From Mycobacterium sp. (GTDB lineage Bacteria; Actinomycetota; Actinomycetes; Mycobacteriales; Mycobacteriaceae), in the NCBI GenBank assembly GCA_021732005.1, contig JAKFVT010000034.1, forward strand, positions 114,720 to 178,719: DNA of 64,000 nt, given 5' to 3'. Shown piece by piece: positions 55,853-64,000 of this stretch. The notes beneath the pieces were generated by a model. The model worked only from the letters and a program-made list of their open reading frames with translations. It made no database searches and was not told where the DNA came from. Position 1 is the first letter of the stretch; each line of letters starts with the position of its first letter. The position numbers and the translations under genes are program-made.

Positions 55853-56314
55853 ATGCCGAATTCTCCCGTCGTCGTGCTGGCCACCGTCGCCGCGATCGCC
55901 GCCGCCGTGGTCGGTGGCGTCTTCTACGCCTTCTCCACATTCGTGATGCGCGGTCTGGACCGGACCGGCCCCGCCGACGCCGCCACCGCGATGCGCGGTA
56001 TCAACGCCGAGGCGGGGACCAATGCGCCGTTCTTGATCCTCTTCCTGGGGTCGGCGTTGGTTGCCGTCGTCGTGGGCGTCGCCGCCCTGATCCAATGGCG
56101 GCTTCCGGGCAGCGGCTGGCTGGTGGCCGGGGCGATGCTCGCGTTGGTGCCGTTGGTCGTGACCGTCGCGGTCAACGTGCCGCTGAACGACCGGCTGGCC
56201 GCGTCGTTGCCGTGGCAGGACTACTACCGGATCTGGACGTCATGGAACCACGTGCGGACCGTCGCGGCGCTGGCCGGTTCGGCGCTGATGCTGATCGGTG
56301 TGCGCGTGCGCTAG
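55853..56314 (+). CDS. DUF1772 (anthrone-oxygenase-like) membrane protein
   Basis: A 153-residue protein with four transmembrane segments and the DUF1772 signatures GGVFYAFSTFVMRGL, MRGINAEA, NVPLNDRL and WNHVRT. The fold is shared with fungal anthrone oxygenases, but bacterial members have no assigned reaction. It is probably controlled by the divergent AraC gene, as is typical of this pair. The TAG stop is within CTAG and shared with the convergent RDD gene. Confidence 0.85.
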   Translation: MPNSPVVVLATVAAIAAAVVGGVFYAFSTFVMRGLDRTGPADAATAMRGINAEAGTNAPFLILFLGSALVAVVVGVAALIQWRLPGSGWLVAGAMLALVPLVVTVAVNVPLNDRLAASLPWQDYYRIWTSWNHVRTVAALAGSALMLIGVRVR

Positions 56315-57195
56315 CTGGGCGGTACGAACCCGTCGGTCCGGGGCGGGGGCGCCGACGGCATGGGCCCCGGCGGTGGGGCTACCGGATATGACGGCGGCCC
56401 AGCCGGATACGACGGCGGTGGTCCGGCTGGATACTGCGGAACAGGTTCCGGCGGGCGGAGCCGGGCCAGCTCGCGGCGGTGCCGTTCGGCGAGCACGGCG
56501 GCCAGCACGTATTGCGGCGGTGTACCCGGTGGCGGCGGAGGCGAAATGCGCCCGACCACGTCGACTGCGATGCGGTATGCCATGTCATCACGCACGTAGG
56601 GATCCAATTCCGGTGCGCGGGAGAGGAATTGGCGCGCCAGCTCAGCCTGCTCAGGGCCGAGCGCAGAGAGTTCCAACGAGGCGGCCCACCACGCCAGCGA
56701 CGGCGGCATCACGGGCGGGGGAGGCATCTTCGGGCCGCGTTCACTGATCACGACGGTGCCGGCGAAGACATCACCGATACGTTTGCCCCGCGGCGAGACC
56801 AGGCTGCAGATCACCGCGGGTCCCCCCATGAACATCCAGATCTCCACGAAACCCGCAAGTCCCCGAAACAGCGCCTGGCGGAAGCGTTCCGGGCCGCCGT
56901 CGTCGGACACCACCCGAAGACCCATCGCGATCTTGCCGAGTGTCCTTCCCCGCGTGGCCGTCTCGAAGACGACCGGATAGCCGACCATCACCAGCACCGT
57001 GAAGATGATCAGAACCGCTGCGGACAGCGCCTCGTCGAACTGGGTGATCGTGGCGGCCCACAGCAACACACCGATGATGTAGCCGACCAGGATGACCGCG
57101 ATGTCGATCAGGGCGCCGACGGCCCGCACGGGCAGCTGGGCGATCTGGACATCGAGGACGACGGCGTCCCCGGTCACCACCGTCTCGGGCACCAT
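56311..57195 (-). CDS. RDD-family membrane protein (Rv3695-like)
   Basis: A 294-residue protein with an RDD domain (about 17-150) of three to four transmembrane helices; LPVRAVGALIDIAVI carries the Arg-Asp pair and TRGRTLGKIAMGLRVV the conserved loop. A Pro-rich C-terminus (PPSYPAGPP type repeats) ends the protein. Function of RDD proteins is not settled, with roles in ion transport or stress proposed. ATG 57195 lies eight bases from a TACCGT -10, and only 28 bp separate it from the divergent SpoIIM gene. Confidence 0.85.
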   Translation of the reverse strand: MVPETVVTGDAVVLDVQIAQLPVRAVGALIDIAVILVGYIIGVLLWAATITQFDEALSAAVLIIFTVLVMVGYPVVFETATRGRTLGKIAMGLRVVSDDGGPERFRQALFRGLAGFVEIWMFMGGPAVICSLVSPRGKRIGDVFAGTVVISERGPKMPPPPVMPPSLAWWAASLELSALGPEQAELARQFLSRAPELDPYVRDDMAYRIAVDVVGRISPPPPPGTPPQYVLAAVLAERHRRELARLRPPEPVPQYPAGPPPSYPAGPPSYPVAPPPGPMPSAPPPRTDGFVPPS

Positions 57196-57203
57196 AACGG
57201 TCC

Positions 57204-57216
57204 ACGGTACTAGTGT
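57204..57216. promoter_or_regulatory. Back-to-back -10 elements of divergent leaderless genes
   Basis: In the 28-bp gap, TACCGT on the minus strand (57204-57209) lies eight bases before the RDD ATG, and TAGTGT on the plus strand (57211-57216) lies seven bases before the SpoIIM GTG. Only one base separates them, so the two promoters must share or exclude polymerase. Confidence 0.45.
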
Positions 57217-57223
57217 CGGCCGG

Positions 57224-58216
57224 GTGGACGTCGACGCATTCGTGCTGGCCCACCAGGACACCTGGACCCGGCTCGAGCAGCTGGTCAAGCGGCGCCGTCG
57301 CCTTTCCGGGCCGGAGGTGGACGAACTCGTCGAGCTCTACCAGCGGGTCTCGACGCATCTGTCGATGGTGCGTTCGGCCTCGTCGGACTCGGTTCTGGTG
57401 GGGCGGCTCTCCAGCCTGGTGGCGCGGGCCCGCGCGGCCGTCACCGGTGCGCACGCCCCGATGTGGCATGAGTTCGCCCGGTTCTGGACGGTGTCGTTCC
57501 CCGTGGTGGCCTACCGCGCGTGGCGCTGGTGGCTGGCGACGGCCGTCGCGTTCTTCGCGGTGGCGACGGTCATCGGGATCTGGGTGGGCGGCAGCCCGGA
57601 GGTGCAGTCGGCGCTGAGCACACCGCAGGAGATCGAACATCTGATCAACCACGACTTCGCCTCGTACTACAGCGAGAACCCGGCCGGCTCGTTCGCGTTG
57701 CGGGTGTGGGTGAACAACTCCTGGGTGGCCGCGCAGTGCATCGCGTTCGCGATCCTGCTGGGCATTCCGATCCCGTGGGTGATCTTCCAGAACGCGGCCA
57801 ACCTCGGTGTGGTCGGCGGCTTGATGATCCACGCGGGCAAAGCCGATGTGTTGTTCGGGCTGCTCATCCCGCACGGGCTGCTCGAACTGACGGCGGTGTT
57901 CCTGGCCGGTGCGGTCGGCATGCGACTGGGGTGGACGGTCATCTCGCCGGGCGACCGGCCACGCGGGCAGGCGCTCGCCGAGCAGGGCCGTGCGGTGGTC
58001 GCGGCGGCGGTCGGGCTCGCCGGGGTGCTCTTGGTGTCGGGGCTGATCGAGGCGCTGGTGACGCCGGCGCCGTTGCCCACCTTCATCCGAATCGGCATCG
58101 GAGTGGCCGCCGAGGCCGGATTCCTGGCCTATGTCGTCTACTTCGGCCGTAAAGCCAGCCGCGCCGGAGAAACCGGCGACGTCGAGGACGCCCCCGACGT
58201 GGTGCCGACGGGCTGA
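57224..58216 (+). CDS. SpoIIM-family (stage II sporulation M) membrane protein
   Basis: A 330-residue protein of the SpoIIM family with about five transmembrane segments. The N-terminal soluble part (about 1-90) has WTRLEQLVKRRRRLSGPEVDELVELYQRV; NNSWVAAQCIAFAILLGIPI and FGLLIPHGLLELTAVF are family signatures. Mycobacteria do not make Bacillus-type spores by this gene; the family often neighbours MoxR/DUF58 genes and is thought to act at the envelope. GTG 57224 fits a leaderless start. It converges on the DUF58 gene with a one-base gap. Confidence 0.88.
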   Translation: MDVDAFVLAHQDTWTRLEQLVKRRRRLSGPEVDELVELYQRVSTHLSMVRSASSDSVLVGRLSSLVARARAAVTGAHAPMWHEFARFWTVSFPVVAYRAWRWWLATAVAFFAVATVIGIWVGGSPEVQSALSTPQEIEHLINHDFASYYSENPAGSFALRVWVNNSWVAAQCIAFAILLGIPIPWVIFQNAANLGVVGGLMIHAGKADVLFGLLIPHGLLELTAVFLAGAVGMRLGWTVISPGDRPRGQALAEQGRAVVAAAVGLAGVLLVSGLIEALVTPAPLPTFIRIGIGVAAEAGFLAYVVYFGRKASRAGETGDVEDAPDVVPTG

Positions 58217-58217
58217 C

Positions 58218-59540
58218 CTACAAGCGGCCGGTGGCCTTCATCGACAGGTAGCGGTCGGCCAGGGCCGGCGCGAGATCCTCCGGCGACGCGTCGACCACCT
58301 CGACACCGCTGTGCCGCAACCGGCTGGCAATGCTGCGCCGGTCGTTGCGGGCCCGTTCGGCGGCCGCAGCGTCGTAAACCTGGGCGGCATCGGCACGACC
58401 GGAAGCCAACTCATCAACCCGCGGATCCGACACTGCGGCAACGATCACCTGATGTTTGGCCGACAACCGCGGGAGCACCGGCAGCAGCCCCTCGTCGAGC
58501 GCCGAGGAGTTCAGGTCGGTCAGCAGCACCACCAGCGCCCGACGGCGCACCCGGCGCTGGACGGCGGCCACCATCGAGGTCGCATCCGATTCGATCAGCG
58601 CCGGCTCCAGCGGCGCCATCGCCTCCACCAGGTGAGCCAGCAGCTCGGTACGGGACGCGCCGAAAACCGCTGCGCGAGTGAGCCGGTCGTGCGCCAGGAA
58701 GTCGACGTGGTCGCCGGCGCGCGATGCCAGCGCGCCAAGCAGCAGTGCAGCATCCATCGACCAGTCCAGCCGTGGCCAGCCGCCCGGGTCCCGGGCGGTG
58801 GGATCGACACCGACGCGACCCGCCGACGTGCGGCCGGTGTCGAGCACGATCACCACCCGCCGGTCGCGTTCGGGGCGCCAGGTGCGGACCACCACGTCGG
58901 CGCGGCGGGCAGTGGCGCGCCAGTCGATCGAGCGGACGTCATCGCCGACGACATACTCGCGCAGCGAATCGAATTCGGTGCCCTGGCCGCGGATCAGCAC
59001 CGGCAGCAGCCCGCCGATCTCCCGCAGCCGGGCCAGCCGCGACGGCAGATGCTTGCGCGACAGGAACGGCGGCAGGATCCGAACCTGCCCCGCGATCGGA
59101 TGCGACCGCTGTCGGCCGGCGACACCCAATGGTCCGATCGAGCGGACGGTGACAACCTCCGACCGCAGATCGCCGCGGCGAACGGGACGTAAAAGAGTTG
59201 TGACAGTGCCGGTCTCGGATGCCCGCAGGGACAGTGAGTGTGCGCGCGGCTCCGCGCATGCGCTGGGCGGCCAGGCATCCCGCACCGCACCGCGGAACCG
59301 GCGACGCCCGGTGTTGTGAATGTGGACCACCGCATCCACAGTCTGCCCCAGCCGTGCCGAGGTGTCGGGCTCGCGGGTCAGGCGCAGAGCCTGCGGACTT
59401 CCGGCCAGCGCCATGTCGAGGGCGACGATCACCAGCAGCACGAGCAGCGCAACGGCGAATGTCGTTGCCGGCCAGGGCGACAGCGTGATCGGAAGGGCAC
59501 CCAGCAGGGCGATCAGGCCGGCGCGTCCGGTGAGGATCAC
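58218..59540 (-). CDS. DUF58 / vWA-like protein
   Basis: A 440-residue protein with two N-terminal transmembrane helices (about 5-45), a beta-sandwich-like region, the DUF58 core (REYVVGDDVRSIDWRATAR at about 206-224) and a vWA-like fold (VIVLDTGRTSAG, MIDAS-like DxGxTS near 247). DUF58 proteins work with MoxR ATPases as substrate adaptors or metal-dependent assembly factors. The GTG shares one base with the MoxR TAG stop. Confidence 0.9.
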   Translation of the reverse strand: MILTGRAGLIALLGALPITLSPWPATTFAVALLVLLVIVALDMALAGSPQALRLTREPDTSARLGQTVDAVVHIHNTGRRRFRGAVRDAWPPSACAEPRAHSLSLRASETGTVTTLLRPVRRGDLRSEVVTVRSIGPLGVAGRQRSHPIAGQVRILPPFLSRKHLPSRLARLREIGGLLPVLIRGQGTEFDSLREYVVGDDVRSIDWRATARRADVVVRTWRPERDRRVVIVLDTGRTSAGRVGVDPTARDPGGWPRLDWSMDAALLLGALASRAGDHVDFLAHDRLTRAAVFGASRTELLAHLVEAMAPLEPALIESDATSMVAAVQRRVRRRALVVLLTDLNSSALDEGLLPVLPRLSAKHQVIVAAVSDPRVDELASGRADAAQVYDAAAAERARNDRRSIASRLRHSGVEVVDASPEDLAPALADRYLSMKATGRL

Positions 59541-60523
59541 TAGCGCGGCACCGGCACCGCGGCCAGGATGCCGTCCAGCACGCCGTCGGGGGTGGCCCCT
59601 TCGAGTTCGGCCTCGGGGCGCAGCGCGATGCGGTGGCGCAGCGTCGGCCGGGCCATGGCCTTGACGTCATCCGGGGTCACGTAACCGCGCCCGGACAGCC
59701 AGGCCCAGGACCGTGCCGTGCCCAACAGGGCGGTCGCACCGCGCGGTGACACGCCCAGCTGCAGCGACGGGGAATTCCGGGTGGCGCCGACGATATCGAC
59801 GATGTAGGCCAGCACCTCGTCGGCGATCAGCACCCGGTTCACCGCTTCGCGGCCCGCGGCCAGTTCGGCGGTGCCGGCCACCGGGCGGATGGCGCTCAGG
59901 TCGCGCGGATCGAATCCGTTCGCATGCCGGGACAGGATCGCGATCTCCTGATCGCGCGGCGGGAGCGGGACGTTCAGCTTCAGCAGGAATCGGTCGAGCT
60001 GCGCCTCGGGCAACTGGTAGGTGCCTTCGTACTCGATCGGGTTCTGCGTGGCGGCCACGATGAACGGGTCCGGCAGTGGCCGCGGGTCACCGTCGACGCT
60101 GACCTGACGTTCCTCCATCGCCTCCAGCAGTGCCGCTTGGGTTTTCGGCGGGGTCCGGTTGATCTCGTCGGCCAGCATGAGGTTGGTGAACACCGGCCCT
60201 TCGTGGAACACGAACGCCGCGGTCTTGGCGTCATAGACCAGCGACCCGGTGACATCACCCGGCATCAGGTCGGGCGTGAACTGGACCCGCTTGAAGTCCA
60301 GTTGCAGCGCGGCCGACATCGCCCGCACCAGAAGCGTCTTCGCCACCCCCGGAACGCCCTCCAGGAGAACGTGTCCGCGGCACAGCAGGGCGATCACCAG
60401 TCCGCTCACCACGGCGTCCTGTCCGACGACGGCTTTGGCGATCTCAGCGCGCAGGGCGAGCAGGGCGCTGCGCGCCGCATCGTGCTCGGCGATGGGGGAG
60501 GGAGGCTGGGCAAAATTCGTCAC
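59540..60523 (-). CDS. moxR: MoxR-family AAA+ ATPase
   Basis: A 327-residue AAA+ ATPase. Walker A LEGVPGVAKT (about 58-67), Walker B LMLADEINRTPPKTQ (about 115-129), sensor-1 AATQNPIEYEG and the MoxR-type GVSPRGATALL are present. MoxR proteins use ATP to mature or insert metal cofactors into vWA-domain clients such as the adjacent DUF58 protein. The GTG at 60523 overlaps the DUF4350 stop (GTGA); an upstream in-frame extension is rejected on that basis and by lack of conservation. Confidence 0.93.
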   Translation of the reverse strand: MTNFAQPPSPIAEHDAARSALLALRAEIAKAVVGQDAVVSGLVIALLCRGHVLLEGVPGVAKTLLVRAMSAALQLDFKRVQFTPDLMPGDVTGSLVYDAKTAAFVFHEGPVFTNLMLADEINRTPPKTQAALLEAMEERQVSVDGDPRPLPDPFIVAATQNPIEYEGTYQLPEAQLDRFLLKLNVPLPPRDQEIAILSRHANGFDPRDLSAIRPVAGTAELAAGREAVNRVLIADEVLAYIVDIVGATRNSPSLQLGVSPRGATALLGTARSWAWLSGRGYVTPDDVKAMARPTLRHRIALRPEAELEGATPDGVLDGILAAVPVPR

Positions 60524-61641
60524 GACGTCGTGACCTGCCTTTCGATGTCGTCGAGCGCATGGGCTAGGTGGAGCAGATCGGTATCGGTCGACGGGGGCGG
60601 GCCGAACAGCAGATGCTGCACGGTGTTCGGATCCCCGGCGTAGCGCTGCGCGACCGCAGATGTCACCGCCGCGGGAGAAGCGTTGGGGCCCAAACCGAGT
60701 CGCGGCGCCAGCCGCTGTAGGGTCGCGGTACGCAGGGCCTCGGCGGCTTGTCCGCGGGCTCGGCGAGACCGATAGAGCCGGGCGCGGCCCTCGACGGTTT
60801 CGGATGCTCGCACCACCACCGGCAACTTCTCGGCGACCAGCGGCCCCAACCGGCGGCCCTGCCATACGGCCAGCAGCACCACCACCAGACAGAGCTGCCA
60901 CACCAGCCAGTTGACCGCGTCGGGCATCAGATCGGTCAGCGACGAGCCCTCTGCCCCTTCGCCTTCCGGCTTCTGCGGGGCGTACCAGATGAGCCGCGGC
61001 CGGTCACCGGCCAGATTCATCGCCAGGGCCGCGTTACCCTCGCTGAGCAGGCCGCCGTTGGTCATGAAGTCCGCGCTGCCGACGACGGTGACGGTGCGCC
61101 CGCCGTCCCGGTAGCGCACCATTGCGCCGCCATAGCAGCGGGTCACGTCGAGGTCACCGGCTTTCTCGTAGGTGTCGGTGGCGCCCAATTGCGCGGTTCC
61201 GGCGCGGGTCGCCTCGCGCAGATCGCAATCGGGTTCGGAGGTCAGCATGCTGGCACCGCCGAGGCGGATGTCGGCGGCCAGCGCCTGCCGCGCCCGTGAG
61301 GTGGGTTCCAGCAGCAGCCGGTCGCCGGGGACATCCGCCAGCCGGGTCAGTAGATCCTCGCCCCGGGTGTTGTAGGTCTCGGCCGCCAGTAGCAGGGTGT
61401 CCGAGCGGGCGGCATTCTCGACATCGGCGACGGTGTCGGCGACAACGACGTCGACGCCGCGCTCACGCAACAGGGCGACCAAGGCGTGCGCGCCGTCGGG
61501 GCTGGTGGAGTCCGGATCCATCCGGCCGCCCGGTCGCGGCGCGGTGAGGAAGGCGCTGACCGCCGCGATCGCCGAGATCACGATCAGCGCCAAGGCAATC
61601 CAGCGTCCGGTGCGCCACCGCTGGCCGAGGGTGGCGCTCAC
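60520..61641 (-). CDS. DUF4350 membrane protein
   Basis: A 373-residue protein with an N-terminal transmembrane helix (about 13-33), an extracytoplasmic DUF4350 domain with a flavodoxin-like GATase fold (DSTSPDGAHALVALLRERGV; VVGSADFMTNGGLL), a second transmembrane helix near 245-262, and a cytoplasmic tail. Its position between the DUF4129 and MoxR genes with 4-bp overlaps on both sides marks it as part of the same complex or pathway. Confidence 0.88.
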   Translation of the reverse strand: MSATLGQRWRTGRWIALALIVISAIAAVSAFLTAPRPGGRMDPDSTSPDGAHALVALLRERGVDVVVADTVADVENAARSDTLLLAAETYNTRGEDLLTRLADVPGDRLLLEPTSRARQALAADIRLGGASMLTSEPDCDLREATRAGTAQLGATDTYEKAGDLDVTRCYGGAMVRYRDGGRTVTVVGSADFMTNGGLLSEGNAALAMNLAGDRPRLIWYAPQKPEGEGAEGSSLTDLMPDAVNWLVWQLCLVVVLLAVWQGRRLGPLVAEKLPVVVRASETVEGRARLYRSRRARGQAAEALRTATLQRLAPRLGLGPNASPAAVTSAVAQRYAGDPNTVQHLLFGPPPSTDTDLLHLAHALDDIERQVTTS

Positions 61642-62291
61642 CGCAGCGGAGCCCAGGTGTCGGCGACGACGGGAGCATCGCCATCGGAACCGGCCGGGCC
61701 GGCGTGCCGGCGTAAGGCCTCGTCGAGGGCGGCGACCATCCGGTAGTCCGGTTCGGTGCCGGGTTGTTCGCCGTAGGTGACGTCGTTGAACACCGTTGCC
61801 GCCCGGCTCAAATCGCCGCCGAACGCCGGCAGCAGCTCGCCGGCATCCGCGGCGAGTTCATTGGCGGTGCGGCCTGGGACCGCATTTAGCAGACCGGTCT
61901 CCTCGAGGTGGCGGGCCACCGCGCGAAGCCGGTGCCGGATGGCCGCAGCCCAGTTGCCTTGCGCCGCATACGCCTGCGCGGTGGCCCGGTGTTCGGCCGA
62001 GCTGAGTTCGCGCGTGCCGAACAGTCCCGCGTCGCCACCCCGGTTGGTGCCCATCGTCCGCCTGGCGATCCGCACCGCGACGATGAACGCCACCACCACC
62101 ACGATCGCCAGGACCGCGATGGTCAACCACCCACCGGGAATGGAAGCTCCCTTGGCGATCACCCGATACAGCAGTTCCTGTAGCCACTCATTGAGCCTGT
62201 CGGTCAACGATTCCTTCGGGTAGATCGGCTTGGCCAGCTCACGCTGGGCCGCGTCGTGAGCGGTCTCCCGGTCGATATCGATGACAGGCAT
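61638..62291 (-). CDS. DUF4129 membrane protein
   Basis: A 217-residue protein with one transmembrane helix (about 55-77) and a C-terminal DUF4129 domain (about 115-200: AAAIRHRLRAVARHLEETGLL, RTANELAADAGELLP), the segment usually found at the end of membrane transglutaminase-like proteins. ATG 62291 gives MPVIDIDRETAHDAAQ, chosen because an earlier start would enter the upstream gene. Stop overlaps the DUF4350 GTG. Confidence 0.88.
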   Translation of the reverse strand: MPVIDIDRETAHDAAQRELAKPIYPKESLTDRLNEWLQELLYRVIAKGASIPGGWLTIAVLAIVVVVAFIVAVRIARRTMGTNRGGDAGLFGTRELSSAEHRATAQAYAAQGNWAAAIRHRLRAVARHLEETGLLNAVPGRTANELAADAGELLPAFGGDLSRAATVFNDVTYGEQPGTEPDYRMVAALDEALRRHAGPAGSDGDAPVVADTWAPLR

Positions 62292-62304
62292 GGTGATCGG
62301 CGCG

Positions 62305-63519
62305 TCAGCGCCCCGGTGTGAGCCACAGATCGTCGGCGGCCGCGGTGTCCGCGGGCGCCGCGGTGGCACCGGTCTGCAGCACCAGATCGAACGCCTCCGC
62401 GCGAATGCGGGTGTCGGTGTACAGCAGCACCGTCACCCCTGCGGTGAACGGTGCGACGATGATCTGGGCGATCGCACCCCCGACGGCGGTCAACGTGGTG
62501 GCCAGGATGATCGGTCCCGAGGAGTCCGCTCCGAGTAGGAACACCTGCCCGGCGATGCTGAACGGGACGGCGACCGCTCCGGCGATGACGCCGGCCACCA
62601 CCGATGCGAGCAGCCGGATGCCGAATATTCGCCAGAAGTGGTTGCGTACCAAGCCAAACGAGCGCCGGATGGATGCCATGATCGGTTTGCGCTCGAGTAC
62701 GACGGCGGCCGGCGCGAACGATAGCGCGGTGTAGAGGTAGACCAGCGCAGCGATCAACGCGAGCACCAGCGGAATGCCGATGATCACCGCAGCGGTGCCG
62801 TTGCCGGCCACCGCAACACCGGCGATGATCGCCGCGACCACCCCGGCCAACAGCAGGGCGGCGAGGACTTCGAGGGCGCTGAACCCGATCAGTGCCCACA
62901 GCCTGCCGCGGAGACGCTGCCACGCCTCGCCGACGGTGATCTTCGTGCCGAAAACCGCTCGGCCCACGACGACGGTGAGCATGCCGGACAGCAGAATTCC
63001 GGCCAGAGCGGTGGTCAGCCCGCTGGTCACACTGGACGCCGCGGAGCCCACCAACGCCGGTGTGGACAGCTCCTCACCGGTCTGGGCGCCCACCTTGCCC
63101 ATCGAGAGCAGCGGACCCAACTGCAGGATCAGCGCCAGCGCCTGAGTGATCACCACGACGACCGTCGTCAGACCCAGCGTGGCCTTCGGGTTGGCCCGGA
63201 TGTAGCCGACGGCGCCGTTGAAGATGTCGCTGAGCGACAGCGGCCGCAACGGAATGATGCCCGGTTTGGCCGCCATCGGCAGCTGGGGGCCGTAGCCGGG
63301 CGGCGGGAATCCTGGAGGGCCGTAACCCGGGGGTGGGTAGCCCGGCGGCCCGTAGCCGGCCGGGGGGTAACCCGGCGGCCCGTAACCGGGCGGGGGATAT
63401 CCCGGCGGCCCGTAGCCCGGCGGCGGGTAACCCGGCGGGGGATATCCGGGCGGCGCGAAGGGCGGTTGACCAGGCCATCCCGGCGGCGGTCCTGGGGGTC
63501 CGGCAGGCGGTACCGTCAC
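62305..63519 (-). CDS. PPGY-repeat multi-pass membrane protein (Rv3689-like)
   Basis: A 404-residue protein. The N-terminal ~80 residues are tandem PPGY/PPGYG repeats; after KPGIIPLRPLSLSDIFNGAVGYIRANP come six to seven transmembrane segments. The LSDIFNGA entry motif is shared with glycerophosphoryl-diester phosphodiesterase membrane-domain proteins. Function unknown; the repeats probably form a flexible cytoplasmic or surface tail. It heads the MoxR operon-like block, 13 bases before the DUF4129 gene. GTG start at 63519. Confidence 0.85.
   Translation of the reverse strand: MTVPPAGPPGPPPGWPGQPPFAPPGYPPPGYPPPGYGPPGYPPPGYGPPGYPPAGYGPPGYPPPGYGPPGFPPPGYGPQLPMAAKPGIIPLRPLSLSDIFNGAVGYIRANPKATLGLTTVVVVITQALALILQLGPLLSMGKVGAQTGEELSTPALVGSAASSVTSGLTTALAGILLSGMLTVVVGRAVFGTKITVGEAWQRLRGRLWALIGFSALEVLAALLLAGVVAAIIAGVAVAGNGTAAVIIGIPLVLALIAALVYLYTALSFAPAAVVLERKPIMASIRRSFGLVRNHFWRIFGIRLLASVVAGVIAGAVAVPFSIAGQVFLLGADSSGPIILATTLTAVGGAIAQIIVAPFTAGVTVLLYTDTRIRAEAFDLVLQTGATAAPADTAAADDLWLTPGR
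63286..63460. repeat. Coding tandem repeat (PPGY units)
   Basis: Imperfect units of about 15 and 30 bp, rich in CCCGGCGG, encode the PPGYGPPGYP repeats of the membrane protein. The near-identical units make copy-number change between strains likely. Confidence 0.75.
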
Positions 63520-63618
63520 CGGCGAACGTCCCCGACGTCGTAGCTCATCAGCCCATCCTGTCGAGCGGCGAAGTATTTCTCAACGTCCCCGCCATCCCGG
63601 GCGCGTACCGTTTGCGCC

Positions 63619-64000
63619 ATGGCGGAGCTCAAGGACCGGCTGAGATCGGACCTCACCGAAGCGATGAAGACCCAGGACAAGTTGCGGACCGCGACGCTGC
63701 GGCTGCTGCTCGCGGCGATCCAGACCGAGGAGGTCTCGGGCAAGCAGGCGCGGGATCTCTCCGACGAGGAGGTGCTGAAGGTCCTCGCGAGGGAGTCCAA
63801 GAAGCGCAGCGAGTCCGCCGAGATCTACACCCAGAACGGGCGCGGCGAGCTGGCCGCCGAGGAACACGCCGAGGCCCGGATCATCGACGAGTACCTGCCG
63901 ACTCCGCTGACCGACGCCGAGGTGGCCGACGTGGCCGACACCGCGATAGCGCAGGTGGCCGAGGAGATCGGTGAACGCCCGTCGACCAAGCAGATGGGTT
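63619..64000 (+). CDS. GatB/YqeY-domain protein, 5' part
   Basis: The first 127 codons of a YqeY-like protein (Rv3688c-like, normally about 150 residues); the frame is open at the right edge, so the gene is cut by the window. YqeY proteins share the tail domain of the GatB amidotransferase subunit, which contacts tRNA. The start MAELKDRLRSDLTEAMKTQD and the DEYLPTPLTDAEV motif are typical. ATG 63619 is divergent from the PPGY-repeat gene by 99 bp. Confidence 0.93.
   Translation, partial: MAELKDRLRSDLTEAMKTQDKLRTATLRLLLAAIQTEEVSGKQARDLSDEEVLKVLARESKKRSESAEIYTQNGRGELAAEEHAEARIIDEYLPTPLTDAEVADVADTAIAQVAEEIGERPSTKQMG

Noticed and set aside
63286..63460. Possible CRISPR-like or non-coding tandem repeat
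   Set aside because: The units are in frame with a protein and encode PPGY repeats; there are no unique spacers and no cas genes.

Overview
The window is a high-GC actinobacterial chromosome segment. Gene order and protein sequences point to a mycobacterium, most likely a rapid grower (Mycolicibacterium). The backbone from dnaX at the left edge to a GatB/YqeY-domain gene at the right edge follows, in reverse orientation, the order I recall for Mycobacterium tuberculosis Rv3721c to Rv3688c: dnaX, CFAS-like methyltransferase and FAD enzyme, SRPBCC protein, amidase, ybaB, recR, gatD/murT, dnaQ-like, leuA, ask-asd, DUF4185, ergothioneine operon, GCS2 enzyme, glpK, RDD, SpoIIM, DUF58, MoxR, DUF4350, DUF4129. 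GTG and TTG starts, 4-bp GTGA/ATGA gene overlaps and apparently leaderless promoters fit this group. No tRNA, rRNA, CRISPR array, transposase or phage gene was seen, and no gap between genes exceeds about 240 bp.

Layout. 1-17,400: the tau-specific end of dnaX; an exported haem-binding-like protein; a BfaB/BfaA-like pair for 10-methyl branched fatty acids; cell-wall amidase; ybaB-recR; a stand-alone EAL protein; a DUF559/AbiEi-like gene flanked by two near-identical 63-bp palindromes; the gatD-murT peptidoglycan amidation operon; a DnaQ-BRCT exonuclease; a membrane GGDEF-EAL protein; and leuA behind a leucine-codon leader peptide and a pseudoknot-forming RNA. 17,500-25,900: a porin-like protein, then an operon-like block for amine nitrogen (ammonium transporter, glutamine-synthetase-like ligase, three split glutamate-synthase modules, a sarcosine-oxidase-like flavoenzyme and an XRE-cupin regulator). 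25,900-31,500: nitroreductase, ask-asd, a probable arabinan-degrading enzyme and small envelope or basic proteins. 32,000-40,080: an oxidant-defence island with catalase, an Ohr/OsmC protein and the complete ergothioneine operon egtABCDE.

40,080-48,760: TetR with a divergent hydrolase and a perfect operator; two tandem secreted C39-peptidase-like paralogues, one with its catalytic Cys replaced by Ser; two methyltransferases; a GCS2-family ligase; glpK. 48,800-56,300 is accessory: two PadR regulators with inverted-repeat operators, a carotenoid/stilbene oxygenase with an SDR and a SnoaL-like partner, a ParB-like protein coupled to a cation/proton antiporter, and an AraC-DUF1772 pair. 56,300-64,000 is the conserved RDD/SpoIIM plus MoxR-DUF58-DUF4350-DUF4129 envelope cluster, a PPGY-repeat membrane protein and the start of a YqeY-domain protein.

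The strongest observations are the leuA leader (13-residue peptide with three consecutive Leu codons overlapping a 10-bp hairpin whose loop can pair 11 of 12 bases with downstream sequence), the compact amine-assimilation cluster mixing features of the N-methylglutamate and Puu pathways, the palindrome-flanked DUF559 gene, and the active and degenerate C39 pair.
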